Source of the DNA: TMED109 sp002684605 | Lineage (GTDB): Bacteria; Pseudomonadota; Alphaproteobacteria; TMED109 | Assembly (NCBI GenBank): GCA_913046335.1 | Contig: CAJWSU010000002.1 | Span: 183,900 to 247,899 of the forward strand | Direction of reading: 5' to 3' | DNA: 64,000 nucleotides | Part shown: positions 53,902-62,873 of the stretch, in pieces | Position numbering within the stretch: position 1 is the first letter of the stretch | Layout: every line of letters starts with the position of its first letter | The notes under the pieces: model-generated | The model's database searches: none | What the model was told of the DNA's origin: nothing | What the model saw: only the letters and a program-made list of their open reading frames with translations | Made by a program: the position numbers and the translations under genes

Positions 53902-53940
53902 AAAAAGAGCTATCTTAGTATAGGATGGCTCTTTTTTTTT
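53902..53940 (+). terminator. Rho-independent terminator after groEL
   Basis: AAAAAGAGCTATC (53902-53914) pairs with GATGGCTCTTTTT (53924-53936), with one T-G pair and a nine-base loop, and the run of T continues to 53940. It lies 38 bases after the groEL stop and is the clearest intrinsic terminator in the window. Confidence 0.9.
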
Positions 53941-53960
53941 ATAAATTGTAAGGAATAAAC

Positions 53961-54827
53961 ATGAATAGCAAAAAGGTTGCATTTTTAGGTCTTGGAGTTA
54001 TGGGATATCCTATGGCAGGGCATTTATCTAAGGCTGGTTATGATGTTACAGTATATAATAGAACAGAATTAAAATCAGATACTTGGTTAAAAGAATATAA
54101 AGGAAAAAAGGCTAGTAAACCATCTGAAGCAGTTAAGGGAGCTAAGGCTGTATTTGCTTGTGTTGGTAATGATAAAGATATTAAAGAAGTCTGTGTAGGT
54201 AGTAATGGAGCATTTTCAGAAATGGAAAAAGGTTCTATTTTTATTGATAATACAACAGCTTCAGCAAATATAGCGAGGGAGCTTAATGCTGAAGCAAAGA
54301 AATATAATATATCATTTTTAGATGCTCCTGTATCGGGTGGAGAGGCAGGTGCAATAAATGGTTCTCTAACGGTAATGGTTGGAGGTAATATAAATGTATT
54401 TGACGAAGCAAAACCCTATATTGAATCTTTTTCTCAAGCGGTAACTTTAATGGGAGAGAATGGAGCTGGACAATTAACTAAGATGGTTAATCAAATTTGT
54501 ATTGCAGGTTTACTACAGGGACTTTCAGAAGGAATAAAGTTTGGAATGTTGTCAGGGCTAGATATTACTAAGGTTGTAGAAGTTATATCAAAAGGAGCTG
54601 CAGGTTCTTGGCAAATGCAAAATAGAGCTGAAACAATGTCTAAAGGCGAATTTGATTTTGGTTTTGCAGTAGAGTTAATGCATAAGGATTTACAAATTTG
54701 TATAAATGAATCTAAAAAAAATGGTGCAAATATACCAATAACAAATATCATCGATAACTTTTATAAAGACTTAATAGAAAATGGTAATGGTAGGAAAGAC
54801 ACTTCATCATTAATAAAGCTACTATAG
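53961..54827 (+). CDS. NAD(P)-dependent 3-hydroxyisobutyrate dehydrogenase-family reductase
   Basis: This is a beta-hydroxyacid dehydrogenase. The N-terminal dinucleotide-binding motif is AFLGLGVMGYPMAGHLSKAG. The substrate-binding motif DAPVSGGEAGAINGSLTVMV and the catalytic-Lys motif GAGQLTKMVNQI follow. The NRT after the second strand suggests NADPH preference. It has 288 residues. Family members act on 3-hydroxyisobutyrate, tartronate semialdehyde, glyoxylate or succinic semialdehyde; the substrate cannot be assigned. It stands alone after the groEL terminator and meets mazG tail to tail. Confidence 0.88.
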   Translation: MNSKKVAFLGLGVMGYPMAGHLSKAGYDVTVYNRTELKSDTWLKEYKGKKASKPSEAVKGAKAVFACVGNDKDIKEVCVGSNGAFSEMEKGSIFIDNTTASANIARELNAEAKKYNISFLDAPVSGGEAGAINGSLTVMVGGNINVFDEAKPYIESFSQAVTLMGENGAGQLTKMVNQICIAGLLQGLSEGIKFGMLSGLDITKVVEVISKGAAGSWQMQNRAETMSKGEFDFGFAVELMHKDLQICINESKKNGANIPITNIIDNFYKDLIENGNGRKDTSSLIKLL

Positions 54828-54831
54828 CTTT
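54815..54831. terminator. Bidirectional terminator-like palindrome containing both stop codons
   Basis: AAAGCTA-CTA-TAGCTTT is a perfect seven-base-pair hairpin with a three-base loop. On the plus strand the TAG at 54825-54827 ends the reductase gene. On the minus strand the TAG at 54824-54822 ends mazG. T residues follow on the plus side. It probably stops transcription in both directions, although the stem is short. Confidence 0.55.
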
Positions 54832-55598
54832 TTAATTTTTCTCCAATTTTTATCTTTATTTTTTGAAGTACTTTTGATAAAATTTTGTTTGGTGTCATAT
54901 TGTTCTAGCATTAATTTAAACCTATTTATAAATTTTTTATTTGCTTTTATTAATGCAATTTCAGGGTTAACATCTAAGTGCCTAGACAAACTTACAACAG
55001 AAAAAAGTAAATCACCAATTTCTTCTTCAATTTTTAATTGATCAATATTTGGTCTTTCTTTTTCTTCAATTACTTCGTTTAGCTCTTCTTTAACTTTATT
55101 TAATGGGCCTGTATAATTATCCCAATCAAAACACATTTCTTTGCTAATATTGCTGATTTCCAAGGCCTGCAGTAAAGAGCTATAAGACTTATTTATAGCA
55201 TAAAAGGGGTTTTCATCCTTTTTTTCCTTACCTTCTTTTATTTTTATGCTATTCCATTGATCATTTAATTCTTTATCTGTTAATATTTTTTTATTTTTAA
55301 ATACATGTGGATGTCTTCTTATTATTTTTTTACACAATGTATTAACTATATCTTGAAAACTGAAGTCTTTTTCATCTTCTTTTATTTTAGAGTGTAATAA
55401 TATTTGTAGAAGTAAATCTCCTAATTCTTCCTTTATATTTTCGCTATCTTTGTTTTTTATAGCTTCTACTACTTCATAGGCTTCTTCTATTAGGTAGGGT
55501 AAGAGGGATGAATGTGTTTGTTTATTATTCCAAGTGCACCCGACCTCAGGATCTTTTAATGTTTTGATTATTTCTTCTATTTTAGCCATATTTATCAT
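54822..55598 (-). CDS. mazG: Nucleoside triphosphate pyrophosphohydrolase MazG
   Basis: MazG hydrolyses NTPs to NMPs, with roles in nucleotide-pool cleaning and ppGpp control. Two MazG repeats are visible: LIEEAYEVVEAIKNKDSENI followed by EELGDLLLQILLHSKI, and LKIEEEIGDLLFSVVSLSRH in the second half, each with the acidic metal-binding pattern. It has 258 residues. It is the last gene of the leftward block, about 76 bases after the small membrane protein. Confidence 0.94.
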   Translation of the reverse strand: MINMAKIEEIIKTLKDPEVGCTWNNKQTHSSLLPYLIEEAYEVVEAIKNKDSENIKEELGDLLLQILLHSKIKEDEKDFSFQDIVNTLCKKIIRRHPHVFKNKKILTDKELNDQWNSIKIKEGKEKKDENPFYAINKSYSSLLQALEISNISKEMCFDWDNYTGPLNKVKEELNEVIEEKERPNIDQLKIEEEIGDLLFSVVSLSRHLDVNPEIALIKANKKFINRFKLMLEQYDTKQNFIKSTSKNKDKNWRKIKKL

Positions 55599-55674
55599 TT
55601 ATCATCCTAGGCGCATAATGTATATTATCAGAAATAATATGAATTAAACTGATAAATATTAATAATTATTATAT

Positions 55675-55974
55675 TTAAGACATTGTTTTAATTAGTTTAA
55701 ATATATTATAAAACATGAGCCCTAAACTAAGCATAAATACTATACAAACAAAAACAAGTGATATAGTTTGAATAGAGGAAAAGCTTTCACCAAAGGATTT
55801 ATATATATTAAGTCGTATAAAACCCAATACAAATCCAGATACAGTAAGATATAGTAATTTTTTATAAAATGATGTAGCTAAAATATTAGAGCCTATGATA
55901 GATGCCAATATCCATAGAATTGGATCTTTAATAGTTCCTAAAATTAATAGTAATAGAAAATCTGTAGTCATCAT
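55675..55974 (-). CDS. Small integral membrane protein, unknown function
   Basis: I do not recognise this family. The 99 residues contain about three hydrophobic segments (roughly 5-30, 36-56 and 70-95) with few charges, so it is almost certainly an inner-membrane protein. It overlaps the upstream MBL hydrolase gene by four bases (ATGA), which supports real, coupled translation. The neighbours are an MBL phosphodiesterase-like hydrolase and mazG. Confidence 0.7.
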   Translation of the reverse strand: MMTTDFLLLLILGTIKDPILWILASIIGSNILATSFYKKLLYLTVSGFVLGFIRLNIYKSFGESFSSIQTISLVFVCIVFMLSLGLMFYNIFKLIKTMS

Positions 55975-56741
55975 ACTCTTATTACCATCCCATCTATACC
56001 AGGCTCAACATTTTGAGGACATTTACTATTTAATTCATTATAATCGAGCCAATGACCCATATGTGTTAAAATAGCTTTTTTAGGTTTTAGTTTGTCAATC
56101 CATGACATGGTTTGATCAAAGTGTGAATGACTATAATGAGGCTCATATCTAACACAGTCTACTATCCATAAGTCTAGATTTTCCAATTTTTTCATAGATT
56201 CATCGGGTAAATTATTAACATCTGTTGAATAAGCTATATTATCAAACCTATACCCTAGGCTAAATCCTTTGCCATGAATTTGTTTGATAGCTTCAACATT
56301 AATACCTTGTATTGTATTGTTACCTATAGCAATAGTATTTGCTGCCAAGCTTGGCACAGCCGGACCATATTTATTATCAAAAGCATAATCAAATCTACGC
56401 GTAATTTGATCTATTGTGTATTGATCAGAATATATTGGAAGTGGTTTATTATCTTTTCTTTGCCAGCAGAATGCGCGTAAGTCATCTATGCCATGTACAT
56501 GGTCAGCATGCGAATGAGTATATAATACTGCATCAACGTCTTTAATATTAGCATCGATCATTTGCATGCGTAAATCAGGACTTGTATCAACTAAAAAAGT
56601 TTTATTATTTTTTTTTACTAATATAGAAACTCTTCTTCTTTTATTTCTGCTATCATTAGGATTACATGGACCCCATATGTTTCCAATTAATGGAACTCCC
56701 CCTGAAGAACCACAACCTAATATGGTTACTTCTATAGTCAT
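55971..56741 (-). CDS. PhnP-like metallo-beta-lactamase-fold hydrolase
   Basis: This MBL-fold protein has the metal-binding motif THSHADHVHGIDDLRAF (H-x-H-x-D-H), a downstream AYSTDVNNL, and a C-terminal LTHMGHWLDY His. The N-terminal VTILGCGSSGGVPLIGNIWG is typical of the PhnP/RNase Z-like phosphodiesterase group. It has 256 residues. Its location after tatD is conserved in alphaproteobacteria. There is no phn operon here, so a role in phosphonate use is not implied. Confidence 0.87.
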   Translation of the reverse strand: MTIEVTILGCGSSGGVPLIGNIWGPCNPNDSRNKRRRVSILVKKNNKTFLVDTSPDLRMQMIDANIKDVDAVLYTHSHADHVHGIDDLRAFCWQRKDNKPLPIYSDQYTIDQITRRFDYAFDNKYGPAVPSLAANTIAIGNNTIQGINVEAIKQIHGKGFSLGYRFDNIAYSTDVNNLPDESMKKLENLDLWIVDCVRYEPHYSHSHFDQTMSWIDKLKPKKAILTHMGHWLDYNELNSKCPQNVEPGIDGMVIRV

Positions 56742-57514
56742 AATTTAGCCTTAGTAAATAAATTAAAAAAATTATTAGTAGTTATCTCTTTAGTTTCATT
56801 AATAGGCATTTTTTTTATTTCAGATACCTTTTTTAGGGTTTCCGTTATAAAAGATGGTTCATTTCTTTTTCCTCTAAATGGAATAGGAGCTAAATAAGGA
56901 GCATCAGTTTCTATTAAAATTCTATTTATTGGAATAATTTCACATGATTTTCTTATATTTTCTGCATTTTTAAATGTAATTATACCTGAAAAAGAAATAT
57001 AAAAACCTATATTTAATGCTGCATCAGCTAACTTTTGACTGGCTGTAAAACAATGAATAACACCTGTAAACTTTTCTTTTTTATATTCAGTAGTTAAAAT
57101 TTCTATTATATCATCATCTGCATCACGAGCATGAATAATTAAAGGCAATTTAGTTTTTTTACTTACTTCAATATGTTTATATAAAGATTTAATTTGAATA
57201 TCTCTTTTACTATTTTCATAGAAGTAATCTAATCCTGTCTCACCTATCCCAATTACTTTATCATTATTGCATTGTTCTAAAATATGTTCCTTAGATATAT
57301 GATCTTCATCTTCAGCATTGTGAGGATGAGTTCCAATTGAACACCATATATTAGGTTGTTTTAATGCTATATTTAAAATTTTTGGAAATTCTTCAATTTT
57401 AGTACAAATAGTTTGCATTCCTAATACATCATTTTTTTTTGCATTATCTAGCATAATACTAAAATCGTCTTTAAAATCTGTAAAATCTAAATGACAATGA
57501 GTATCTATTATCAA
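56738..57514 (-). CDS. tatD: TatD-family metal-dependent deoxyribonuclease
   Basis: TatD proteins are TIM-barrel nucleases with a role in DNA repair or quality control. Metal-site motifs are IDTHCHLDF, SIGTHPHNAED, GIGETGLDYFY, PLIIHARDADDD, GVIHCFTAS and IETDAPYLAP. It has 258 residues. It lies one base after metG and overlaps the MBL gene by four bases. Confidence 0.95.
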   Translation of the reverse strand: MIIDTHCHLDFTDFKDDFSIMLDNAKKNDVLGMQTICTKIEEFPKILNIALKQPNIWCSIGTHPHNAEDEDHISKEHILEQCNNDKVIGIGETGLDYFYENSKRDIQIKSLYKHIEVSKKTKLPLIIHARDADDDIIEILTTEYKKEKFTGVIHCFTASQKLADAALNIGFYISFSGIITFKNAENIRKSCEIIPINRILIETDAPYLAPIPFRGKRNEPSFITETLKKVSEIKKMPINETKEITTNNFFNLFTKAKL

Positions 57515-57515
57515 A

Positions 57516-59063
57516 CTATGACTCCTTTTTTTCTAGTCTTGGGAACACACCTTCTGGTTTAGGAAGAAGTGCTTCAGGACATAACTCATCATTAAAGTGT
57601 TCATATTGTCTTTTATTATTTGGTATTGACAGCTGGTCAAGTATTTTATTCGCTCCAATAGGTATAAAATTAAGTGCTATTAAACTAATTTTTTTTATTA
57701 CGGTACACAAGACATATAAAACAGTATTCATTCGTTCTAAATCTGTTTTCTTTAACGACCAAGGGGCTTGCTCATCAATATATGTATTGCACTTTCTTAT
57801 TACTATCCAGAGCTCTTCTAATGCGTTAGTAACTTGGTAATCATTCATAAATTCTTTTATATTGTTATTAATTGTATTTATTAGAGACAATAATATTTTA
57901 TCTTCTTCATTATAGACTGTATATCCTGGCATAGATGCATTATTGTTTTTATAAACAAATGATAGAACTCTCTGAGCTAAATTACCATAATCATTTGCTA
58001 AATCTGAATTAACTCTTTTTATAAGAGCTTCTTCTGAAAAATCTCCATCTTGACCAAACCTTACTTCTCTTAATAAAAAGTATTTAAATTGGTCTAAGCC
58101 ATAACTATTAATTATATGATTAGGACTTATTACATTTCCTGTCGATTTAGACATTTTTTCTCCATTTACTGTCCACCAACCATGTGCGTATATTTTTTTT
58201 GGTAATTCTATATTTGCAGCCATCAAAAAAGCTGGCCAATATATTGCATGGAAACGAAGTATATCCTTCCCTACTACATGAATATTAGCTGGCCAATATT
58301 TATTCCAGTTTTCTGAATTTGTGTTTGGATAGCCTACGCCTGATAGGTAATTTGTTAGAGCGTCCAGCCAAACGTATATTATATGCTCATTATTTGAAGG
58401 TACAGGAATTCCCCATTTAAATGTAGTTCTTGATATAGATAAATCTTCTAATCCTTTGTTTACAAAACTTAATACCTCATTATATCTACTTTTTGGTGAT
58501 ATAAAATCTGGATTATCTTTATAAAATTTTAATAACCTATCTTGCCAAGCTGAAAGTTTAAAAAAATAAGAAGGTTCTTCTACCCATTCTACTTCAGAAC
58601 CATTTGAAGCAATATTTTTTCCTTCAGAGTTTTTTATAACTTCATCACTAGAATAAAAAGCTTCATCTCTTATTGAATACCACCCTGAATATTTATCTAA
58701 GTAGATATCACCAGTATTTTCTAATTTTTGCCATAAATTTTCTACAGCCTTTTTATGTCTTAACTCCGTAGTTCTAATAAAGTCATCATTATGTATTTCT
58801 AATTTATTAGTTAATTCTATAAAACTTTTAGAAACATTATTTGTAAACTCCTGAGGCGATATGCCTGCAGCTAAGGCAGATTTTTCAACTTTTTGCCCAT
58901 GCTCATCAGTTCCAGTCAAAAAATTAACATCTTTACCTAACCATTTGTTATAATTTGCAATAGTTTCACAAATAACTGTAGTATAGGCGTGTCCTATATG
59001 AGGAACATCATTCACATAATATATTGGTGTTGTAATATAGAAATTATTATTTGATGTATCCAT
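57516..59063 (-). CDS. metG: Methionyl-tRNA synthetase
   Basis: This class I synthetase charges initiator and elongator tRNA-Met. The HIGH motif is in YYVNDVPHIGHAYTTVICE, and the KMSKS motif is VNGEKMSKSTGNV. It has 515 residues, the short form without the C-terminal dimerisation domain. No zinc knuckle is evident in the connective peptide. It overlaps holB by one base. Confidence 0.96.
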   Translation of the reverse strand: MDTSNNNFYITTPIYYVNDVPHIGHAYTTVICETIANYNKWLGKDVNFLTGTDEHGQKVEKSALAAGISPQEFTNNVSKSFIELTNKLEIHNDDFIRTTELRHKKAVENLWQKLENTGDIYLDKYSGWYSIRDEAFYSSDEVIKNSEGKNIASNGSEVEWVEEPSYFFKLSAWQDRLLKFYKDNPDFISPKSRYNEVLSFVNKGLEDLSISRTTFKWGIPVPSNNEHIIYVWLDALTNYLSGVGYPNTNSENWNKYWPANIHVVGKDILRFHAIYWPAFLMAANIELPKKIYAHGWWTVNGEKMSKSTGNVISPNHIINSYGLDQFKYFLLREVRFGQDGDFSEEALIKRVNSDLANDYGNLAQRVLSFVYKNNNASMPGYTVYNEEDKILLSLINTINNNIKEFMNDYQVTNALEELWIVIRKCNTYIDEQAPWSLKKTDLERMNTVLYVLCTVIKKISLIALNFIPIGANKILDQLSIPNNKRQYEHFNDELCPEALLPKPEGVFPRLEKKES

Positions 59064-60184
59064 TATACTTTATCCAATATATTTTCTTTAATTTTTAATT
59101 TTTTAATATTCTCAATCAAAGTAATTATAGCTTGTTTTTTATCTAAATTAAAATCTGTAGTTTTATTTATTTGCATAAAAATGTTTTCCCATAAGGTAGG
59201 TAAGTCTGCAATATTAAAATTATTTATAAGATATTCTTGAGCATTTTTTTCATTAGTAGAAATATCTAAATCAATTAAGCTTAATGATCGTCTATAAGTT
59301 CTATTTAAAAATACTGTAATTAATAAATTTAATATTTTAATACCAAATACATTTTTTTTACTAATAATGTTTTTTAATAATATATCAACAATATCTAAAT
59401 CAATATTTGTAATTTTAAGAAAAATATTAATTAAATGATCATATATTTCTAATCCATTATTATTATAAATCATCAATGCTTTACCAGGACTACCATTAGA
59501 AATTATATTTAATTTATATAAATCTTCTTCATTTTCATGCTTACTGTTATTTTTTATTATTAATTCAGTTTCATGAACTTTTAATGGAGAAAATCTTAAT
59601 GTTCTACATCTTGACCTAATAGTATCTAAAACATTAGCCTTGTTACTTGATATTAAAATAATTAAACAGTTTTTAGGAGGCTCTTCTAATATCTTAAGTA
59701 ATGAATTAGACCCATGTTTATTTAAATTATCTAAACTATCTATTATTGCAATTCTCCAACCTCCCTCACCAGAAGTCTTTGAAAAAAAAATTTCTAACTC
59801 TCGAACTTTACTTACAGGAATTATATCTTGGTTATATGGGTATTTATCTACTTCAATTCTTTCAATAATTTTTAAATCAGCATGCGTTCTTTCAGAAACC
59901 CTATTGTGAATTAAATTGTTTTCTTCAAAATTAAAATTTAGGACGTTAATAGGCATTAGTTCTGAATCAGAAAATAATAAAGGTGCATTACTAGTAGCTT
60001 TATTCTGCGATAGAATAGAGCGCGCAGCACTATAGGCAAATGTAGCTTTACCTATTCCTGGAGGACCTTCCAGAAGCCATGCATGATGTAAGGAGTTACT
60101 GAAAAAAGCATTCTGAAAGATTTCTCTTTCATTCTTATGTCCAATAAAGACTTTTGTATTTTTAGGGTGTATGTTTAATAGCAT
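59063..60184 (-). CDS. holB: DNA polymerase III delta' subunit
   Basis: Delta' is the rigid stator of the clamp loader. The N-terminal AAA+ domain has GPPGIGKATFAYSAARSI as a P-loop-like motif and the SRC arginine-finger motif (TIRSRCRTLRFSPL). It has 373 residues. tmk-holB-metG-tatD is a conserved order in alphaproteobacteria. The zinc-binding cysteines common in clamp loaders are not evident. Confidence 0.92.
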   Translation of the reverse strand: MLLNIHPKNTKVFIGHKNEREIFQNAFFSNSLHHAWLLEGPPGIGKATFAYSAARSILSQNKATSNAPLLFSDSELMPINVLNFNFEENNLIHNRVSERTHADLKIIERIEVDKYPYNQDIIPVSKVRELEIFFSKTSGEGGWRIAIIDSLDNLNKHGSNSLLKILEEPPKNCLIILISSNKANVLDTIRSRCRTLRFSPLKVHETELIIKNNSKHENEEDLYKLNIISNGSPGKALMIYNNNGLEIYDHLINIFLKITNIDLDIVDILLKNIISKKNVFGIKILNLLITVFLNRTYRRSLSLIDLDISTNEKNAQEYLINNFNIADLPTLWENIFMQINKTTDFNLDKKQAIITLIENIKKLKIKENILDKV

Positions 60185-60198
60185 TATATATTATTCTA

Positions 60199-60840
60199 CT
60201 AAGTGATAATTTTATTTAGATTATTTAAAATTATTTTACCTATATTTTCTACAGTGTCTGAAGCATTAATTAAAATATATCTTTTTTTTGTATTTGCTAA
60301 ACTTAAAAAGTAAGCTCTTATTTTTTCATGAAAATCATTATTAAATTTTTCGTATCTATTCTTCTTATTATTATCTCTTTTATTAGCTCTAATTAAAGAT
60401 TCTTTAATATCCATATCAAAAATAAATGTTAAATCAGGTGTGATATTTTCTGTTACTTCTTTAATTATATTCATTAAAAATTTTTGATCTACTTCCTGAG
60501 CATGCCCTTGATAAGCCATAGTTGAATCTATAAATCTATCACAAATAACAACTTTATTATGTAATAAAGATGGTTTTATGACTCTTTTTATATGCTCCCT
60601 TCTTGCGGCGTTATGTAATAAGGCTTCTGTAATACTATCCCACTTATCTATAGAACCTTTTACAAGTAATTTTCTAATAGCTTCAGATTCCTTACACCCT
60701 CCAGGCTCTCTAGTTAAGACTGCTTCTATATTATTAGATAATAAGTATTCATATAACATTTTTGCCTGAGTACTTTTTCCAGTTCCTTCTCCACCTTCAA
60801 ATGTAATAAAAAAACTTTTAGATACCTTTTTATTGATCAT
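60199..60840 (-). CDS. tmk: Thymidylate kinase
   Basis: Tmk phosphorylates dTMP to dTDP. The P-loop is FEGGEGTGKSTQAKMLYEYL. The LTREPGGCKESEAIR motif and the DRFIDSTMAYQGHAQ motif are the dTMP-binding DR(Y/F) region. It has 213 residues. It overlaps dacA by four bases and precedes holB by 14, within the leftward operon. Confidence 0.96.
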   Translation of the reverse strand: MINKKVSKSFFITFEGGEGTGKSTQAKMLYEYLLSNNIEAVLTREPGGCKESEAIRKLLVKGSIDKWDSITEALLHNAARREHIKRVIKPSLLHNKVVICDRFIDSTMAYQGHAQEVDQKFLMNIIKEVTENITPDLTFIFDMDIKESLIRANKRDNNKKNRYEKFNNDFHEKIRAYFLSLANTKKRYILINASDTVENIGKIILNNLNKIIT

Positions 60841-62039
60841 TTAAGAGGGTTTCCCCATATTAAATATGAAAGAGATCCAAATAATCTGCCTATAGGCCCT
60901 GCTTTATTAATATTATATTCTGGAAATAGTTTGTGCTCAGAAACTAATTCTCCCTTATTATTCTTGATTAATAATTTTGCAACAGGTGCATCTTGATTTA
61001 AAGGAGGTATTAAGGGAGCGACATACTTAATAATAGCCTTTAGATCATTATTATTATTAGCTTTAGATAATGTTAAAATAACTTTTTCTTTTACCACAAG
61101 AGGTACTGTAGGCCTATTTCCTAGCCAAATATTTGCAGAATCTACTATTTCATTCTTTTCAAACAATACTATATTTTTATATTCTCTAAATCCCCAACTC
61201 AATACTCTTTCAGCTTCTATGCTTCGTAATTTAGTTCCTTCCATTCCATTTAAAACTAAAATTAGCCTCCTTCCATTCTGAATTGCTGATGCAACTACTC
61301 CATGACCACTAGCTTTTGTATAACCAGTCTTTAGGCCATCTGCACCTATATCGTCATATAATACTGGGTTTCTATTAGATTGTGCAATACCATTATAAGA
61401 GAATTTTTTTTCTGCAAAATAATGCATATAATCAGGAAAATCCTGATAAAGTTTTTTAGAAAGTAAAGCTAAATCTAAGGAAGACATAAGATGTTCTTTA
61501 TCTGGCCAACCAGTAGAATTAGTAAAATAACTATTTTGAAGTCCTAATTCTCTAGCTCTTTTATTCATACTATCTGCAAAAGCGTCCTCAGAACCGTTTA
61601 AAGCCTCTGCAATAACAATGCATGCATCGTTTCCTGATTGTATTATTATACCTCTTAATAGGTCTTCAACAGTAACTTTTGTTAAAGGTTCTAAAAACAT
61701 ACTTGATCCACTTGGCGCTAATTCCTTACCATTTTTTTTATCTTTTTTTCTCCATGCATTTTCACTAACTACTAATAATGTATCAAGACTAATTCTATCC
61801 TGTTTTATAGCTTCAAATGCCATATAAATTGTCATTAATTTACTCATAGAGGCAGGAGCCATAGACACATTAGAATTTTTATTAAGTAATATTCTTCCGG
61901 TATCATAATCCATTAAGACAGCATATTTTGCTGAAGTATTAATAGTTGTCTCTGATAAAGATTGCTTTAAATTAAATAGGCATAAAATCATAATACTTAA
62001 AAGTATTTTAAAAAAGTAAATTACTGGTATTTTAGACAT
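60837..62039 (-). CDS. dacA: D-alanyl-D-alanine carboxypeptidase (PBP5/6 type)
   Basis: This periplasmic enzyme trims the terminal D-Ala from peptidoglycan stem peptides. A signal sequence (about residues 1-30) is followed by the serine-peptidase motifs Ser64-x-x-Lys67 (ASMSKLMT), SGN (IQSGNDAC) and KTG (DGLKTGYTKASGHG). A C-terminal beta domain follows. It has 400 residues. An AGGAGG lies eight or so bases before the ATG. The PBP5-like C-terminal membrane anchor is not clear. Confidence 0.94.
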   Translation of the reverse strand: MSKIPVIYFFKILLSIMILCLFNLKQSLSETTINTSAKYAVLMDYDTGRILLNKNSNVSMAPASMSKLMTIYMAFEAIKQDRISLDTLLVVSENAWRKKDKKNGKELAPSGSSMFLEPLTKVTVEDLLRGIIIQSGNDACIVIAEALNGSEDAFADSMNKRARELGLQNSYFTNSTGWPDKEHLMSSLDLALLSKKLYQDFPDYMHYFAEKKFSYNGIAQSNRNPVLYDDIGADGLKTGYTKASGHGVVASAIQNGRRLILVLNGMEGTKLRSIEAERVLSWGFREYKNIVLFEKNEIVDSANIWLGNRPTVPLVVKEKVILTLSKANNNNDLKAIIKYVAPLIPPLNQDAPVAKLLIKNNKGELVSEHKLFPEYNINKAGPIGRLFGSLSYLIWGNPLK

Positions 62040-62069
62040 AAAACCTCCTAGATAAAAAATTATTAAAAA

Positions 62070-62873
62070 TTATTCTATAATTACTTTCGTGTTAATTTTA
62101 TTATTTTTTAGTTTTCTTTGAACATATTTTATATTTTCATTATTTTGAATAGGCCCTATTTTAACTATATATAAAATTCTATCATTTATATTAACAGTAT
62201 TAGTAAATACTTTATAATTAATATAATCTTTATTTCTAAGCTTATCTGATAGTCTATCTGCATTGCTAGCTTCTTTAAAGACCCCTACCTGTAAAAAATA
62301 CTCTTTATTTTGTTTTACATTGGTTTTTAATAGCTTTTTACTATTTTTTACCAATAAATGTTCTCCATAATCAATTACTTCTACTCTAACTTTTCCTGTG
62401 CCTTTTTGAATTATTCCTAATAACTGAGCTGATTTATAGGATAAATCAATTATTCTATCGCCGACAAATGGACCTCTATCATTTATTCTTAAAACTATAC
62501 TTCTATTGTTTTCTAAATTTGTGACCTTTACTAAGCTTGGAATAGGCAATGTTCTATGAGCAGCTGTTACAGCATATTGATCAAAAATTTCTCCATTTGC
62601 AGTTAATTTGCCATCAAATTTAGGACCGTACCACGATGCAATACCTTCTTCAAAATAATCAGGGTCTTCTTTTGGAATATATTGAATTCCATTTATAGAA
62701 TATGGATTGCCAACTTTATAATAAGGAATAATTTCTTTTTCTTTTTTATAAATAGTATTATCTTCTTCATTTTTTGTAGTATTAATAACCTTTTTTGATA
62801 TATGGTTAACTAAATTTAATTCAGCACATGCAGATAAAAAAAATAATACTAATAAAAGAAAAATATTTTTCAA
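62070..62873 (-). CDS. rlpA: RlpA-like septal lipoprotein
   Basis: RlpA proteins are lytic transglycosylases acting on denuded peptidoglycan at the septum. A lipoprotein signal ends in LSAC (Cys16). The double-psi beta-barrel has GIASWYGPKFDGKLTANGE, AAHRTLPIPSLVKVTNL and RINDRGPFV. A C-terminal SPOR domain (about residues 190-267, YFLQVGVFKEASNADRL) targets the septum. It has 267 residues and overlaps mltB by four bases. Confidence 0.94.
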   Translation of the reverse strand: MKNIFLLLVLFFLSACAELNLVNHISKKVINTTKNEEDNTIYKKEKEIIPYYKVGNPYSINGIQYIPKEDPDYFEEGIASWYGPKFDGKLTANGEIFDQYAVTAAHRTLPIPSLVKVTNLENNRSIVLRINDRGPFVGDRIIDLSYKSAQLLGIIQKGTGKVRVEVIDYGEHLLVKNSKKLLKTNVKQNKEYFLQVGVFKEASNADRLSDKLRNKDYINYKVFTNTVNINDRILYIVKIGPIQNNENIKYVQRKLKNNKINTKVIIE

